Below are positions 25,801-38,059 of a stretch of DNA of 64,000 nucleotides, piece by piece (positions within the stretch are counted from its first letter, which is position 1; each line of letters begins with the position of its first letter). A model generated the notes under the pieces. That model was not told the DNA's origin and ran no database searches. It was given only the letters and a program-made list of their open reading frames with translations. The stretch lies in NCBI GenBank assembly GCA_017506865.1, contig JAFCMP010000079.1, positions 1,332,253 through 1,396,252 of the forward strand, read 5' to 3'. Source of the DNA: Tribonema minus. Lineage: Eukaryota > Sar > Xanthophyceae > Tribonematales > Tribonemataceae. The position numbers and the translations under genes are program-made.

Positions 25801-28800
25801 AGGGTTGAAGTATGTAGATCCAACTCACACCCACAGTAGCCAGGTGTTTCAGAGGGAAACGTATCTCTTCTGTTGCAAGGCGGCACGGCACAAACAGTCG
25901 GCTGGGTGTATGTATGCAAAGCTGCTGCCATTACTGCGCCTGGCATCGCCGATGGTGTCCAACCTCAACACCTCCTTGTACGCCCCCAACGTGGTGACAC
26001 ACCTCTGGGATCAATAACATATACTGCTGCCCTGCTCAGGGCGCGGTGGAGCGGGACCTCCGCGTGGCGCTGCAGCAGCTGGAGGCCGCGCGCGCCGGCG
26101 CCGAGGCAGCGGCGCAGCAGCTGGAGGAGGCGCGGAGCGATGCTGCACATGCTGAGGCTGCGCAGACGGACTTGAAACGCCTGGTCGAGATGACGAGGTG
26201 CGTTGGGAAATGAATGTACATGCGATTGTGGGGGATGGTGGCCACAGTGATGACCTGTCGCGTCGTGGAAGGGCTTCAGCACACATGCTGAGGTGCATTT
26301 GGAAATGAAGGTACGTGTGTACGGTGGGGGGAGGGGGGGGGGGGTGTGTGATGGTGGTCACAGGGATGTTTGTCGCGTTGTGGGAGGGCTTCAGCTGCAG
26401 CACGCTGCGGCACCCGCGCATCGGTTCACGACCGGCCAGCAGGCGCGTGCAACATGCTTTTAAGAGGGGCAATTACGGGCGCAACTTGAAATCCAGGCTC
26501 ACGTACCCAACCTGCATTCGTCACGTGCTGCGGCGCAGGGACACGCTCGACGACGCGCGCGAGCAGGTGGCGCAAGTGGCAGAGGAGCGCGACGTCGCGG
26601 CGGCGGAGGCAGCGGCGGCGCGCGCGGATGCGGCAGCGGCGCGGCAGCAGCGCGACGACGCTCTGTCAGAGTACGAAGCCTCTGCGCAAGGTGCGCAATC
26701 TCTGTTTTGGACGAGTGGGGGGCACTGTTCTCTTTCTTTGTCGTGTGGTGATTAAGCGTATGGACACAAAGTATGTGCGCCACAGCGGATGCTCATTCGC
26801 AGGGCTGGCATGTATGTACCCGCGGTGCGGAGCGCACTTGTTGATGCGCTGTGAGGTGACCTGTTGTCGTCCGCGGCAGCAGCCGGAGAGAGCGCCGCAA
26901 AGCGCTGCGGAGGGGAATTTCTCAGCGTTGTGGCATTCTCCAACGGCCGTGTGCCGTGATGCTTGCTTCTACGCGTTGCTGCAGATGCGGGTGCGGTGTG
27001 GGTCAGGTTCAGGGTGAGGGCTAGGGTTCCGTGTGGGTCTGCCGGTTCGCACCGGTGGACTGCACGTGCTTTCTTTACGTGACATGTCAAGATCCTGCTC
27101 TCTTTGAGTGTGCTCTCAGTTTTAGATATTAGCACTGGACCGCGCCCCACCTGTACGTTGTAACTTCGGAACCATGAATTGTTGCATGTGTGCGTGTTCG
27201 GCGGCGGCCTCTCCAGTCCATCACTTGGAAGTTCAAGTCTGCAAGCAGGCTATTTCGTCTTGTGGTTGCACTTCAAGTTGAGCGCCCATCCGCCTCGCCC
27301 TGACCATATGATAACATGCAGTAGATTCAGGATGTTGCGCCTGTGCCTTGCCTGCGGTGTTGCGGTCCCTGTGCAGCCTTCGCCGCGCAGCTGCACGAGG
27401 TGGCGCAGCAGCAATCTTCAAGTGGTGACGCTCAGCCAGCGGAACTGCTGGCCAGCAGGGGTGAGTGCGCGGCGCTCCATTTGTAAGGCTGATGGTGATT
27501 CCCCTGGCAGGCGCACATTGCAATCATGCTCTGACTGCCGGCAAGCCCGTCATTTAACATCAAGTTGAACTTCAACCAAAATTGTCACTTTCAACATGAA
27601 AAGTCACTCCACCTTCAACGAGTCGCTATTTCTGCACTACGCGCGGGCTGCACGCGCTGTGAGCATATTGCATGTCTGCAGACACATGTCGAAGAGCCTC
27701 ATGGCACTCCAAGACGTGTTGCGATGCCATTTCAAGTACATCCTGTCTGACGCCTCAAAAATCAAGTGCGCTGCAGAGGCAGAGCTTGAGAGCCAGCTGC
27801 AGCACAGAGGGCGGCGACACGCGCGTACGCGAACTTGAAGTACATTCTTGAAAAGTAAAGTGTGCCGCAGAGCTCCAGAGCCAGCTGCAGTACAGACAAC
27901 GGTGACGTGCACTGCACGTACACGCATGGTCTGTCTTCACAGACCACTGCTACCCCCCCCGTTGTCGCAGATGCTGCACTGGCGCGCATCGCGGAGCTCG
28001 AGGGCCAGCTGCAGCAGGAAGCAGTGCAAGGCGACAGCGCAGCCGCTGCTGCAGAGGCTACTGCCTACGCGGACGCGCTGCAGGCTGCTCTTGCGGACGC
28101 TGAGCGCAGGCTGCAGGAGCAGGGGGAGCAGTGCTCGGTCAGGACTCACGACTTGCAGCTGCAGGTGAGTACGAGTCTCGCTGCTGATGCGGATTGTGCA
28201 AGACCAGTAGGCACTGCAGGTGAGTATGAGACTTGATGCGTAAACCGCATGGTGCATGTGCAGCGGGCAGCCGGGCGCTGCACTGGGACATGAATGTTCA
28301 ACACTTGAAGTTGCGCTCTGAGTTAGAGACCTGCTCTCATAGCACACGTGTGTTTGGGCCTGAAATGAGCTTGACATGGCAGAATTGCTGATGGAAGGCC
28401 ACAATGGTGATGTGCAACTCAGGTGTGCTGGCTGATACAACGCAGCCACAAGAGCCTGCTTGCAGCTAGGCTGATCTTCAACCTGAAGGCACCAGTGTTG
28501 CTCAAAAGCGTGAAATTGATGGTTTCAATCCGCGCGGTCCTAGCGTCACGTGCCGCGTGGCGCACAGCACATGACGCACACTACGCTCGCTCGTTCCTCT
28601 CACTGCCAGGTGGAGGGCCTCGCGTCAGCGCTCGAGGAGGCGTCCGCAACGGCGGCGCAGCTGGAAACGGAAGCGCTACCGCAGGAAGCGGCGCTCCGCG
28701 CGGCAGCAGAGGCGGAGGCAGCGTCTCTGCGCGCCGCGCTGGAGGCCGCGGCAGCAGACCGCGCAGCTGCCGCAGATGCTGCCGCCGCACTCAGGCAGCA

Positions 28801-31800
28801 GCTCGCAGACGCAGAAGCGGCTGCCGCGAGCGCTGTCGAGCAGGCGATGGCTTCGCGTGACGCGTCTGCCGCCGCCGCTGCCGCGCTGCAGCAGCAGCTT
28901 GAAACAGCGCTGGAGCGAGCTGAGGCGGCGGATGGCGCTGCCGCCGCTGCTGCCGCTGCTGCTGCTGCGCTCAGGCAGCAGCTCGCAGACGCAGAAGCGG
29001 CCGCCGCGAGCGCTGCCGCAGCTGTCGAGCAGGCAACGGCTGCACGAAATGCCTCCGCTGCTGAGGCCGCCTCGCTGCAACAGCAACTTGAAGCAGCACT
29101 GGAGCGAGCTCAGGCCGGGGATGCCGCCGCCGCAGCCGCTGCCACTGCCGCCACGGCAGCTACACAGGCGGGGGACAGCGATGAGCTGCGCGACAGGCTG
29201 GCTGCAGCAGCGGCAGCGGCGGCAGCAGCGGAGGCGCGAGCAGAGCAGGCAGAGGCAGCGCTCGCAGCGGCGGAGGGTCGCCATCAGCAGGCTCTTGAAG
29301 ACGCAAGTGCGCGTGCGGCAGAAGTAGCAGCAGCTGCTGCGCAAGCGGAAGCCGCCAAAGGCGCCGCCGCCGCCGATGCGCAGTCAGCCACTGAACGTGC
29401 TGCGGCAGCGGAGGCTCTGGCGGCGGCTGCGGAAGCTGCCAGTGCAGAGGCGTCTGCCATCAACGCGCAGCTGCTGCAGGCAAATGCCGAGCTCGAGGCA
29501 GCAGCAGCTCAGCAGCAGGCATCGGCAGCAGCGCTGGCGGCGGAGCTGACGGCCTTGCGCAAAGCGGAAGAGACTCGACGGAGCGGCACTGCGGCGGACG
29601 AGCTAGCGCTGCTGCAGCGGGAGGGTGCCGATGCTGCGGTGCGCGTCGCGGCGGCAGAGGCGCGCTCAGAAGAGGTCTCCTCAGAGGTGGACGCGCTGCG
29701 CGGAGAGCTGGAGGCTGCGCGCGCGCGAGCGGAGCAGGCGCGCACGGAGCTATTAGAGGCGCAGCAGCACGCGCAGGCGCTGCGCGACGCGCTGGAGGAA
29801 CGCGCCGCGGAACTGGCGGAGCGCGCGTCGCAGGCCGCCGCCGCGGAGGCCGCGCGGCAGTCGCTCGCGGCGGAGCGGCAGTACCTGCGCGACGCGCAGG
29901 AGGCGGCGGCTGCAGACTTTGCAGATGAACTCGCCGCGGCGCAGCAGGAGCTGGCGCGCACGCAGCAGGAGCTCGCGGAGGCGCGCCGCGAGCACGCCGG
30001 CAGCATTGCTCAGCTGGAAGCAGCCGTTGTCAGCGCAGATGCCGCGCGCGCGGCGGCGGAGGCGCAGCTGCAGCAGGCCCTGCAGCACGAGGGGGAGGCT
30101 GCGCAGAACCTCGCTGCGGACCTGGCTGAGGCGCAGGCAGAACTGTCCGGGGCGAAAGCGGAAGCGTCAGCAGCGACTGCGGAACTCGCCGAGGCACGCG
30201 CTCTGAGCGCGGAGCTGCAGCAGGAGCTCGACAGTCAGCTCGCGCGGGCCGCAGAGCAGGAGGCGCGGCCGACGGCGACGCAGGACGCTGCGGCGGCGCG
30301 CGGCGATGTGGCCGTGCAGAAAGCACTGGCGGAGCTGCAGCGGGCGCAGGCGGAGCTGGAGGACGCGCAGCAGCGGCTGGCGCGCAGCGAGCGCTGCGCG
30401 GCCGAGGCGGAGGCGCGCGCCGCTGCCGCTGCCGCGGACGGCCGCGCCGCGCTCGACGCGGCGCTGCAGGAGGCCGCGGCGCAGCGCCGCGCGGCGGAGG
30501 AGCGCGCCGCCGCGGAGCTCGAGGACGCTCGCCACCAGCTCGACGCGCAGCGCGCGCGCACGGCAGAGCTCGAGAGCGAGGCTGCAGCGGCGACACGTGC
30601 CAATGAACAGCTGCAGACGGCACTGGCGAGCGCGCGCGAGGCTGGGGAGGCGGCGGAGGAGCTGTCCGAGGCGCGTGCGGCGCTGGCGGAGGCGGTCGCG
30701 CAGGGCGCGGCGCTGGGGCACGCGCTCCAGGAGCACGCGGCAGCGGCGGCTGTGCTGGAGGAGCGCGCCGCCGCAGCGGAAGACACCAGCGCCGCGCTGA
30801 GCGCGCAGCTGGAGCAGGCGCGCGCCACGCAGCACGGCTCCGCCGCGGACCTAACCGCGCTGCGGCAGCGCGCGGCGGCGCTGGAGCGCGACGGCGACGC
30901 GCTGCGCGGGGAGCGCGCGGCGCAGCTGCGCGCCGCCGAGAGCGCCGCCGCGGAGCGCGCTGCGGTGGTTGAGAGGCTGTCGCTGGCGGAGAGCGAGCGC
31001 GCGGCGGTGGAGGCGCAGCTGGGCGACGCGCAGCAGCAGCAGCGCGCGGCGGCGGCGGCGCTGGAGGAGGCGCGCGCGGGGGGCGCAGTTGCGGAGGAGC
31101 GCGCGGCAGCGGCGGAGGGCGCGGCCGCGGCGGCGAGCGCCAGGTCTCAGGAGGTATGTATGTATCGTTGTGTGTTTGCGTCATTCGGAAAAGGTGTTGT
31201 ATTGCATGTCGGCGATTTGAACGAAGTGGCGGCAGGAGCGCCTTGATGAGAGCTGCAGTCGGGGGCGCCCTGACGCTGTGTTTCTCGGTTCTGATCAGCA
31301 CGTATATGCCATCAGCACTGTATTTTGAACGATGTTCACCCTTGGGGACGCTCATGGCAGGCTTTGCGGCCTGCACGCATTTCCTCAAGTGCTGTCACGG
31401 GCGACAGCTGTATGGCCGGCTCACAACTGTATCACGTGCCGCTCGCGGTCGCTGCGCTGTGGTCTCTGCAGCTGGAAGCACAGGCGCAGGAGTTGAACGC
31501 CGCCTTGGCCAGTGCTCAGCAGCAAGTGCACGCCCTGCAGGAGCGCTTGGCAACTGCAGAAACGGCCAGGTGAGATTACAATCAACCTAAACTACGTTCA
31601 AATACTTCTACAAGGTTTGCCCCTGCCGCCTGGCCACTATTCATATTGCTGGGTCGCCGTACCGCCTGCTGAGCACTGCTGACGTCACCAAGCAGGCCTG
31701 CATGCTGACCCGCCACCTCCTGTCTTTAGGGTTCTGCTGTTGAGAATTGCCATGAACTTCAAGTTTTGCACTTCAAATGACTTCATGAACGCAACTGCCT

Positions 31801-34800
31801 GTTTCGCACATGGATATATACTTGCAGTCAATATCTGCATGTTGCCTGTAGTTCTGCTGGTGACATACAATGTCCACGAAGTTTTTAGAGTAAAGGACGA
31901 AGGGGAAGCACTGCATGTACGCAATGAACCCCCTGCGGAATTGGTTGCAGTACTAACTTCAAGTTACATTTGCCCGTGCTGCAGGGGCGAGGAGGGCGCC
32001 CGCGCTACGCAGCAGGAGGCGCTTCAGCGGCAGCTGCAGGCTGAGGCGCAGGCGGCGCGCGCGGAGGCAGATGAGGCGCGCGCAGCTCTGGCCAAGCTTT
32101 CCGACAAGAAGGTGAGGAGGCTACCTTCTCTGTAGTCGCTTCAAGTTTGTGAAGTTCCGTCATCTCAACAGGGCGGATGAGGCACGCGCTTTGGTTCCGC
32201 TTTTGACCAGAAAGCGAGTACTGCTGTGCATGTAATTTGTGAAGCTCTTATACCTGTATTCGGGAAGTTTGGCCGCTTTGCATGGGCGGACGAGGCACGC
32301 GCAGCTCTGGCCAAGCTCTCCGACAAGAAGGTGAGGGGGGAGCCAACGTGCTCTGTAGTTGCTTGAAGTTTGTGCAAGTTCCGTCATCTTACAAGGGAGG
32401 ACGAGGCCCGCGCTTTGGGTCAGCTTTCTGCCAAGCAGGTAACTATGGCGTCGCTTGAAGCGCTGTGTCTTGTTGAAGTTGACATTGCTGATGCGTAGAG
32501 AGCCAGGGGCGCCCGATGCATGCACAGCCGCTGCCCAGATGTTTGACATGAAAGTGGTTGCCCGCCCCTTTGATGATGAGTAACGCTTCAACACTCATTT
32601 CATCGCCTGCCATGTGCGGTCCTCCTGGAACGCAGTGCCTCGAAGCCGCTGCCGCTTGGCACTGCGTGAGGTACGGTGAAGCGTGCAGCACTTGCATGGC
32701 AGTGCTCCGCGTGGCAGCGCTCACCCCCAACCTGCCCTTGTAACTGCCCGCAGAAACGCGATCTGGGCGAGCTGCGCCGCCTCGGCGAGAGGCTGCACGC
32801 GCTGCAGAAGGAGCGCGCAGAAGAGGCCGCGGAACACGCCCAGGAACGGTCTCGGCTGGAACATGCGGCGGCGGCGGCAGCACGCGAGGCACAGGCGCTG
32901 CGTGAGCGGTTGAGCACTGCGCCGCCAGAACAGGTGCGGCTCATGCATTGTCGATTACCATTCGCCTTGGTCGTACTTCAACTAGGATGTGCGATCGGGC
33001 GCATGCTTGTGCTTGCGGTTTGACAGTGTTGATGGCGAAGCGGGGTGGCATCATTCAACCAGGCGTATGCATGTCGCTGCAAATAATAGTACCTGCGCTG
33101 CTGGTTGAATGGGCGATGGTCAGCCCTAAATGCATGAGTAGCGTTGCTGGCTGCAGGGCTCGCAGACACCGTTTTGAACTTGCTTCACCATCAGAGCGTG
33201 CACCATGCCTTATCGAATCACTTGTGAAGGCCAAGTGAAATGATGCCCGCAGCCACCAACAGTTGTGAAGCAGCACCCATAGCTCATGCACAAGGAAAAA
33301 ACACTGCGGACAGGCTGCCAGACTGTGCCACCATGAAAGCTGTGAGTATAATGTCACTCTGCAGACAGCAGTCCTCTCATGAACTTGAAATGAACCTACT
33401 TGAGGCACTGCTTGAGACTCCAAGTGCCGCTGACATGAACAAACAAGTATAGCTAAGGCGAGCACTGTCCAATCCTGTTGCAATGCCCCTTGTTGTGCTG
33501 CTGCAGCGAAACGGCAGCGTCGGCGCGCCGGCGCCTGACGAAAGCGCAGCGGAGGAGCTGCGCGCCCATGTGGAGGAGGTGAGCGCCTTGCTCAGTGCTC
33601 AACCCAATGCTGGACCTTGCATGCATCATGCTCACAGACCAGCTCAAAGCCTATTGTATCGACTAGACTTGGGGACAACAATATGTGTTTTAAATGCGCC
33701 AGCCGCCCGTGCGCTTTGCCTAAGCTATACTCTTTAACATGGTTGACATGCCCACAACGCAAGAGGGGTTTCCTCTCATATACACCGATGCGCTGTGGTC
33801 ATACAACAACCTTCAACGCAAGAGCCTTGGTAGTCAGCGGTTGCAAGCCTCAGACGTGGTGCCTTAGAATGGCACGTTGAAGCAACTGGCATACTAGAGC
33901 GAGACATCCCGTTGATCTTGCGTCAATCATGCGCGCCAATGTGCGACAATCATGCGCGCGGATTTGCGACAGCACCGCCGGGCCACCACCATAACACGAG
34001 CCGATGCACACCCAAAGAATATCCTGTCACTAACTCCTGCACTGCCCACACAATCTACTGCAGGCGCAGGCGCAGGCCGCGGCGCTGCGCGCGACGCTGC
34101 AGCAGCGCTCCGCCGAGTGCGCCACGGCTCAGCAGGCCCTGGCAGCCGCGCAAGCCGACCTTGCCTCTGCCCAGACTGAGCTGGCACGCAACAGGGCGGA
34201 GGTTTCGGCCAGCAGGTCGGAGCTGGCGGCAGCCCGGGATGGGCGGCGCATGGCGGAGGCCACTGCTGCCGCGGCGGCGGCGCAGGCTGCGCAGGTGAGC
34301 GTTGCCGCCGCGTGCCGCATATTGGGTGCCTGAAGTGCATTTGCGTTGCTTTTGGGAGACGTGCGCGCCGAGCGCCTGCTTCATGGGGGCAGGCAGGCAA
34401 CCAAGTGCCCACCTCTCTTGACGGCTTTGCTGGACTGGAGTAGGTCATGTGCGCCCAGGTGTTGTGGATACAACGCATCTCGGTACCTGTACGACAATAT
34501 CTCGGTACCTGTACGACAATATCTCGGTACCTGTACGACAATGTCGTACAGGTACCGAGATACGTTGTATCGACAACACCTGGGCGCACAGTCAGATTGA
34601 GCATGGCACCGTAAATGCGGTGCTGTCTCAGCTTGTCTCAAATGAGCTGAAATTCGTCTGGCGGAGCACCCACGACTGTTCAAGGCCCGAAGACTGAAAG
34701 CTTGTGCGCCGCAGTGGTTTGTGATGCTTGCGGGTCGTGATGGCATGTACGTCCATGCGCCTTCAAATCTGTAGGCACCAATACGACGTCAGCAATGGGT

Positions 34801-35383
34801 TGTGACAAGTCTTCCTCTGACATGTACGCGGCGCAACTCGTCAAGCGTCATCAACAGCAGGGGCTCGCCTTGCGTGGCACCAACGACCGCTCTGTCTCGC
34901 CGCCGCCCCCCCCATACTCGTCAGCGCCAGGACACCCTTACCAGCACGGAGCTGCACTACCAGCGACAGCTCGCAGCAGCGGCGGCCACCGCCGACGCAT
35001 TCAAATCGGAGATCTCCAGCCTGGCGGCGTCGCGCGACGCGCTGGCGCAGCGCCTCGCCTCGGCGCCCGTTCCTGGTTCCGCGGAACCGTCCTCATCGCT
35101 CGAGCCCCTCATGCATCAGCGTCGCGCCGCCGCCGCTGCTGCCGGCGCGCGGCAAGCGTTCGACATCGAGCTCGGCGAGGCGGACGGCGACAAAGCCGGC
35201 AGCGCCGCGGTCGTGTCGCTGTGCCTGACGCACCCGGCGGCGGCGGCGGCGGCGGCGCGCTTCCCAGGCGCGGCGGCGGCGCTGCGGCGGCAGCCGCGCG
35301 CGGTCGCGTGGGCGATCGCCGTGGAGGTCGCGGCGGCGCACGTGATTGCGCTGTACGCGCTGCTGCTGTCGCGCTGCCCGTAG
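19833..35383 (+). CDS. Golgin-84-like tail-anchored coiled-coil protein, very large
   Basis: Nineteen phase-consistent exons: 19833-20052, 21003-21157, 21561-21671, 22535-22600, 23174-23233, 24242-24283, 24833-24940, 25461-25532, 26040-26197, 26539-26690, 27377-27460, 27971-28164, 28610-31153, 31472-31569, 31985-32111, 32754-32933, 33507-33578, 34064-34294, 34925-35383 (TAG). Total 5133 nt, 1710 residues. The N-terminus is small, Gly/Leu/Ser-rich and amphipathic, followed by an acidic stretch; residues about 75-1600 are Ala/Glu/Gln/Arg heptad sequence; residues about 1625-1640 read SSSLEPLMHQRRAAAAAAG, and a hydrophobic helix at about 1684-1706 ends four residues before the stop. That C-terminus (SLEPL block, Arg-rich segment, terminal membrane anchor) resembles golgin-84/GOLGA5, a Golgi rim tether. 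Usual golgin-84 proteins are about 700 residues, so this one is more than twice as long. The intron after 23233 has a GC donor. CASP- or giantin-type golgins are alternatives. Confidence 0.75.
23247..23775 (+). repeat. 22-bp minisatellite in a golgin intron
   Basis: About 20 imperfect copies of a 22-bp unit with core TACACTTGAGCGCTGCTG, many ending CAG or CGG. It begins directly after the GC-type donor at 23234. Variants such as ACTTGAGCGCCATCACAG and GCCTCAGCGTTGCTGCGG recur in the same order around 23440-23520 and 23640-23720, so there is a higher-order repeat. Open frames reading through it (Cys-Thr-Ala-Ala repeats) are artefacts. Confidence 0.85.
24146..24236 (+). repeat. (GCT/GCC)n microsatellite abutting a splice acceptor
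   Basis: About 30 GCN triplets run up to the CTCTCCACCGCGCAG acceptor of golgin exon 24242-24283. A pyrimidine-rich GCT tract here can serve as the polypyrimidine tract, so repeat length could affect splicing (inference). Confidence 0.75.
27771..27905 (+). repeat. Two decayed copies of a golgin exon segment
   Basis: The phrase GCAGAGCTTGAGAGCCAGCT at 27776 and GCAGAGCTCCAGAGCCAGCT at about 27866 copy the beginning of exon 27971-28164 (GCGGAGCTCGAGGGCCAGCT). Both lie in the preceding intron and lack a donor. Confidence 0.6.
28610..31153 (+). other. Single 848-codon Ala-rich coiled-coil exon of the golgin gene
   Basis: Open throughout, phase 0 at both ends. Composition is dominated by Ala, Glu, Gln, Arg and Leu with heptad spacing. 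Internal near-duplicates are obvious, for example AALRQQLADAEAAAASA at about residue 83 and again about residue 142 of the exon. All other golgin exons are 42-459 nt, so this exon has grown by internal repeat expansion rather than by exon gain. Confidence 0.8.
32066..32440 (+). repeat. Tandem repeat of exon 3' end plus donor
   Basis: A unit of about 112 bp, made of the 3' end of exon 31985-32111 (GATGAGGC(A/G)CGCGCAGCTCT ... GACAAGAAG/GTGAGG) plus intron start (CTGTAGT-GCTTGAAGTTTGTG, AGTTCCGTCATCT), recurs at about 32171, 32284 and 32394. The 32284 copy keeps the coding phrase and the donor almost intact; 32171 and 32394 are altered (the last ends AAGCAG/GTAACT). None has a phase-compatible acceptor, so I did not include them as exons. 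Confidence 0.75.
34450..34588. repeat. Near-perfect 47-bp inverted repeat with internal direct repeats
   Basis: Left arm 34450-34496 and right arm 34542-34588 are complementary with two mismatches. The 45-bp spacer consists of two more copies of a 22-bp unit with core CTCGGTACCTGTACGACA that also ends the left arm. Located in the last golgin intron. It would form a stable hairpin in DNA or RNA. Confidence 0.9.
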
Positions 35384-36648
35384 CGCGGAGGCTGACGCGG
35401 TCTGCAGAGGTGGTGGCGGGCGGGGGCAGCTGGCCATGCAGATGGGGGGGGGGGGCGTGGCTGTTGCCATGCCGGCGTTCGCGCGTCGCGCTGCGCGCCA
35501 CGCTGCTGCCGCTGTGTTTTGCGAGCGCGGAGCGTGGTGCAGGCGACAATGGCGGCAGCAGCAGTCGTCTGCACGGTGGCATCTCAGATCGCTCATGAAG
35601 TTGGAGCTAGCATGCATGGCCATGTGTGCTGGGTGGATGTCACGGCGGGCATGCGGGCGTGGGGCACGGCGCAGCTGACAGCAGCAGAGGCCCTGCAATG
35701 CCAACTGCTTGCGCGCTGGCGTGGGCAATTAATTGCCTTCAAGGTGCAATCGGCGCACCTGCCTCAACGGTGCACCATGATGCGCGCGGCGCACTCGTGT
35801 TGAGCAGTGCTGCTTCCATTCAGCAGGGCCAAGCATGCCTCTGCAGCTATTAGGGGGCAATGTGCTGTGACTGTGGTGACCCATCAATCCCGATGACGAA
35901 GGCATGCTGATGGCTGCGGCTGCTCTGCATGGTGCGGCACTTTCTACGAGCGCCCATCTAACATCATCGCTCAGTTCAAGGTACCACAGCAGGTAAGGGC
36001 CAAGTCTGTGGCCATAAACTGCCTGATGTTGACCTGGAGCCATCTGTTCAGTCCCCCAGAAGGGATCCGTCTGGCGCTGCTTAGCACCGGGTGTGACCAT
36101 GGGACAGCTATCACTTTGTGCAGTGCAGTGTACGTCCAAACAGATAACGGGGGGGGGGAGGGGGGGGGGGGGGGATGCACAGGGCACTGCATGTTGTACA
36201 CGCCTTGGCAAGCAAATCCACGTTGGAAGTGTGCTATTCGTTGCTGTGAGCTGGTAGAATGCGCATGGACAGCTTTGCTGCATCCGCATGGGGCCCTTCT
36301 GGCAGCACCACTTGTGTGGGTAGCGCTATGTTTTAAAATGCTGGCAGTGAATGGCAACACATGTGTACTCTCAGACGCTGCGGTGTTGGCCTCCTGTTGC
36401 CGTGCTGGAAGTAAACACGCAAGTTTGAACTGACATGCCCTGGTGCGCGCGTGGTCTTGTTTGCTGCACATACGCATGTCTTCTGTTCTCAGCTGCACTG
36501 CCACGTTGTGCACTGTGATTCCATGTCCAACATGCTAGCCTACTGGTAGAATGACGCAGTGAAGAAATCTGAAGGACACACAGCAACACACTGGTGTGCG
36601 CTAGTAGGATTCGCCACCAATTGGTCAGCTGAAACTGGCTACCCACTC
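35384..36648. other. No gene recognised
   Basis: 3' flank of the golgin gene. Contains poly-G runs near 35436-35456 and 36150-36174. Open frames on both strands (for example 36008-36433) show no motif and no splice pattern I trust. Confidence 0.35.
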
Positions 36649-37519
36649 TCAAGGTCCGAGCAAGCCGCTGCCGCCACCGCCGCCGCCATTGTGCTCAACT
36701 TGCGCCGCTGCAGTTTCACTGCCGCAGGGCTCTGCGACGCATTTAATGAGCGCAATAGCGACCGGCCTTTTGGCGTCCACGGTCATCTCCCTCGCTGCAG
36801 CGCTGCTAGCTGCCGGCACTTGCAATGCCACACTGCTGCCAAAGTTGTCGGGTTTGGCTGGCGCGAGGACCCGTCAGGCTTCATGATGCGCCACGCCTGG
36901 TTCAACGTCTCCTGGGACCAGCACGCCGCCACCGCCGCTGCCGCCGGTGCACTCTGCTGCTGCCATTGGCCAAATGGCATTCTCTGCTGCTGCTCCGAGT
37001 CACCAACTGATTAAATGGCAGAACCGCCGTCAGGCTGTCAGTGCCGCCGCAGTGCGGTGGTGGGGCTGCACGTGAACACCTGACGCTTGCCACTCTGCGT
37101 GAGGTCACTTGGCAATGCGCAGCAGCCAATGCTGTACGCCGGCAAAGCAGCAGCTGCTACTGCCACCGCTGCTGCTGTTTCTGCCGCAGCTGCGGCAGTC
37201 TCGTGGCTCTGGATGTTGTCTGGACGAGTCGCCTCAGCCCTGCGCGCGCACGGCGCCGGCGCTGCATGCCTCCATCATGGCTGCTCGTCACGGCAGTGCT
37301 CACCTGCTCGAGAACCTTATCGTTGAGTGGCGCTGGGGCGCACGCCTCAAGCAACAGCATCATTGGCACGTCATCAATGAGTGAGAGTGCACAGCGCCGG
37401 GATGGGTGGCGCACACCTCGCGTGTGCCAACGGCGCCGCCGCTGCGCTACCGCCGCCGCGCCGCGCCGCGCCCTGCACGCTATACGAGCACGGGCGCAGG
37501 CGGACAGCAGAAGTGTCAA
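36649..37519 (-). other. Possible minus-strand coding sequence, splicing unresolved
   Basis: Minus-strand stretches read like protein: 37310-37400 gives SLIDDVPMMLLLEACAPAPL followed by NDKVLEQ and a GTGAGC donor-like site; 37020-37230 gives an Ala-rich segment ending in stop; 36649-36831 gives REMTVDAKRPVAIALIKC and a Gly run. The phases of these pieces do not join cleanly, and the plus strand is also open in part. No family recognised. Confidence 0.2.
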
Positions 37520-38059
37520 GCGCGCGCAGTGCGCTGCACGTGCCGAGCGCCCCTACGCACGCAAGTATTGCTCAAGGCGGATACAATGCCAGACTGACAG
37601 TCTTGCAACTTTGAAATCAGTCGATGCACACAGGCTTGTTGCGACGCACGTTGTCAGCGGTGAAGCACACACTCATGCCAAAGCATCCATGTGCTGATTC
37701 AGTTCTAGCGCCCATGTTAGCATATGAGCGTCATGATCATGTCAGCAGCCTAGGCAAGTTCAGATGGCATTTTTGGGTGCGCACATGCTATGCAAATCAT
37801 TACGCCTGTACATGCAACATCTTAATGTACACAACCGGCAACAAATGACGCTGGACAGACAAAATGTGTCCTCGAGAAATCAGCATTGTAGTATGGCTTG
37901 TTTTTATAGATCATGGTTTCACTGCGCCATGGTGCCTGGGTCATGTTGCACACACCTGTTCTTGATACAGTGGTCTCACTTCGTGGATCTGCACCGATCA
38001 GGCACAGCGCCAGGCCCCCGCACCACAACAAGGTGAAGACCGCATTCGCGGGGGGAAAC

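Noticed and set aside
30030..31388. Long open frame (about 450 codons) antisense to the golgin coiled-coil exon
   Set aside because: Arg/Pro/Ala translation is the mirror of the GCN-rich sense strand; no motif, and the sense strand has perfect splice and phase support.
32171..32440. Extra golgin exons at 32284 and 32394
   Set aside because: The coding phrase and donor are present but there is no phase-compatible acceptor; joining 32111 to 32754 keeps phase without them.
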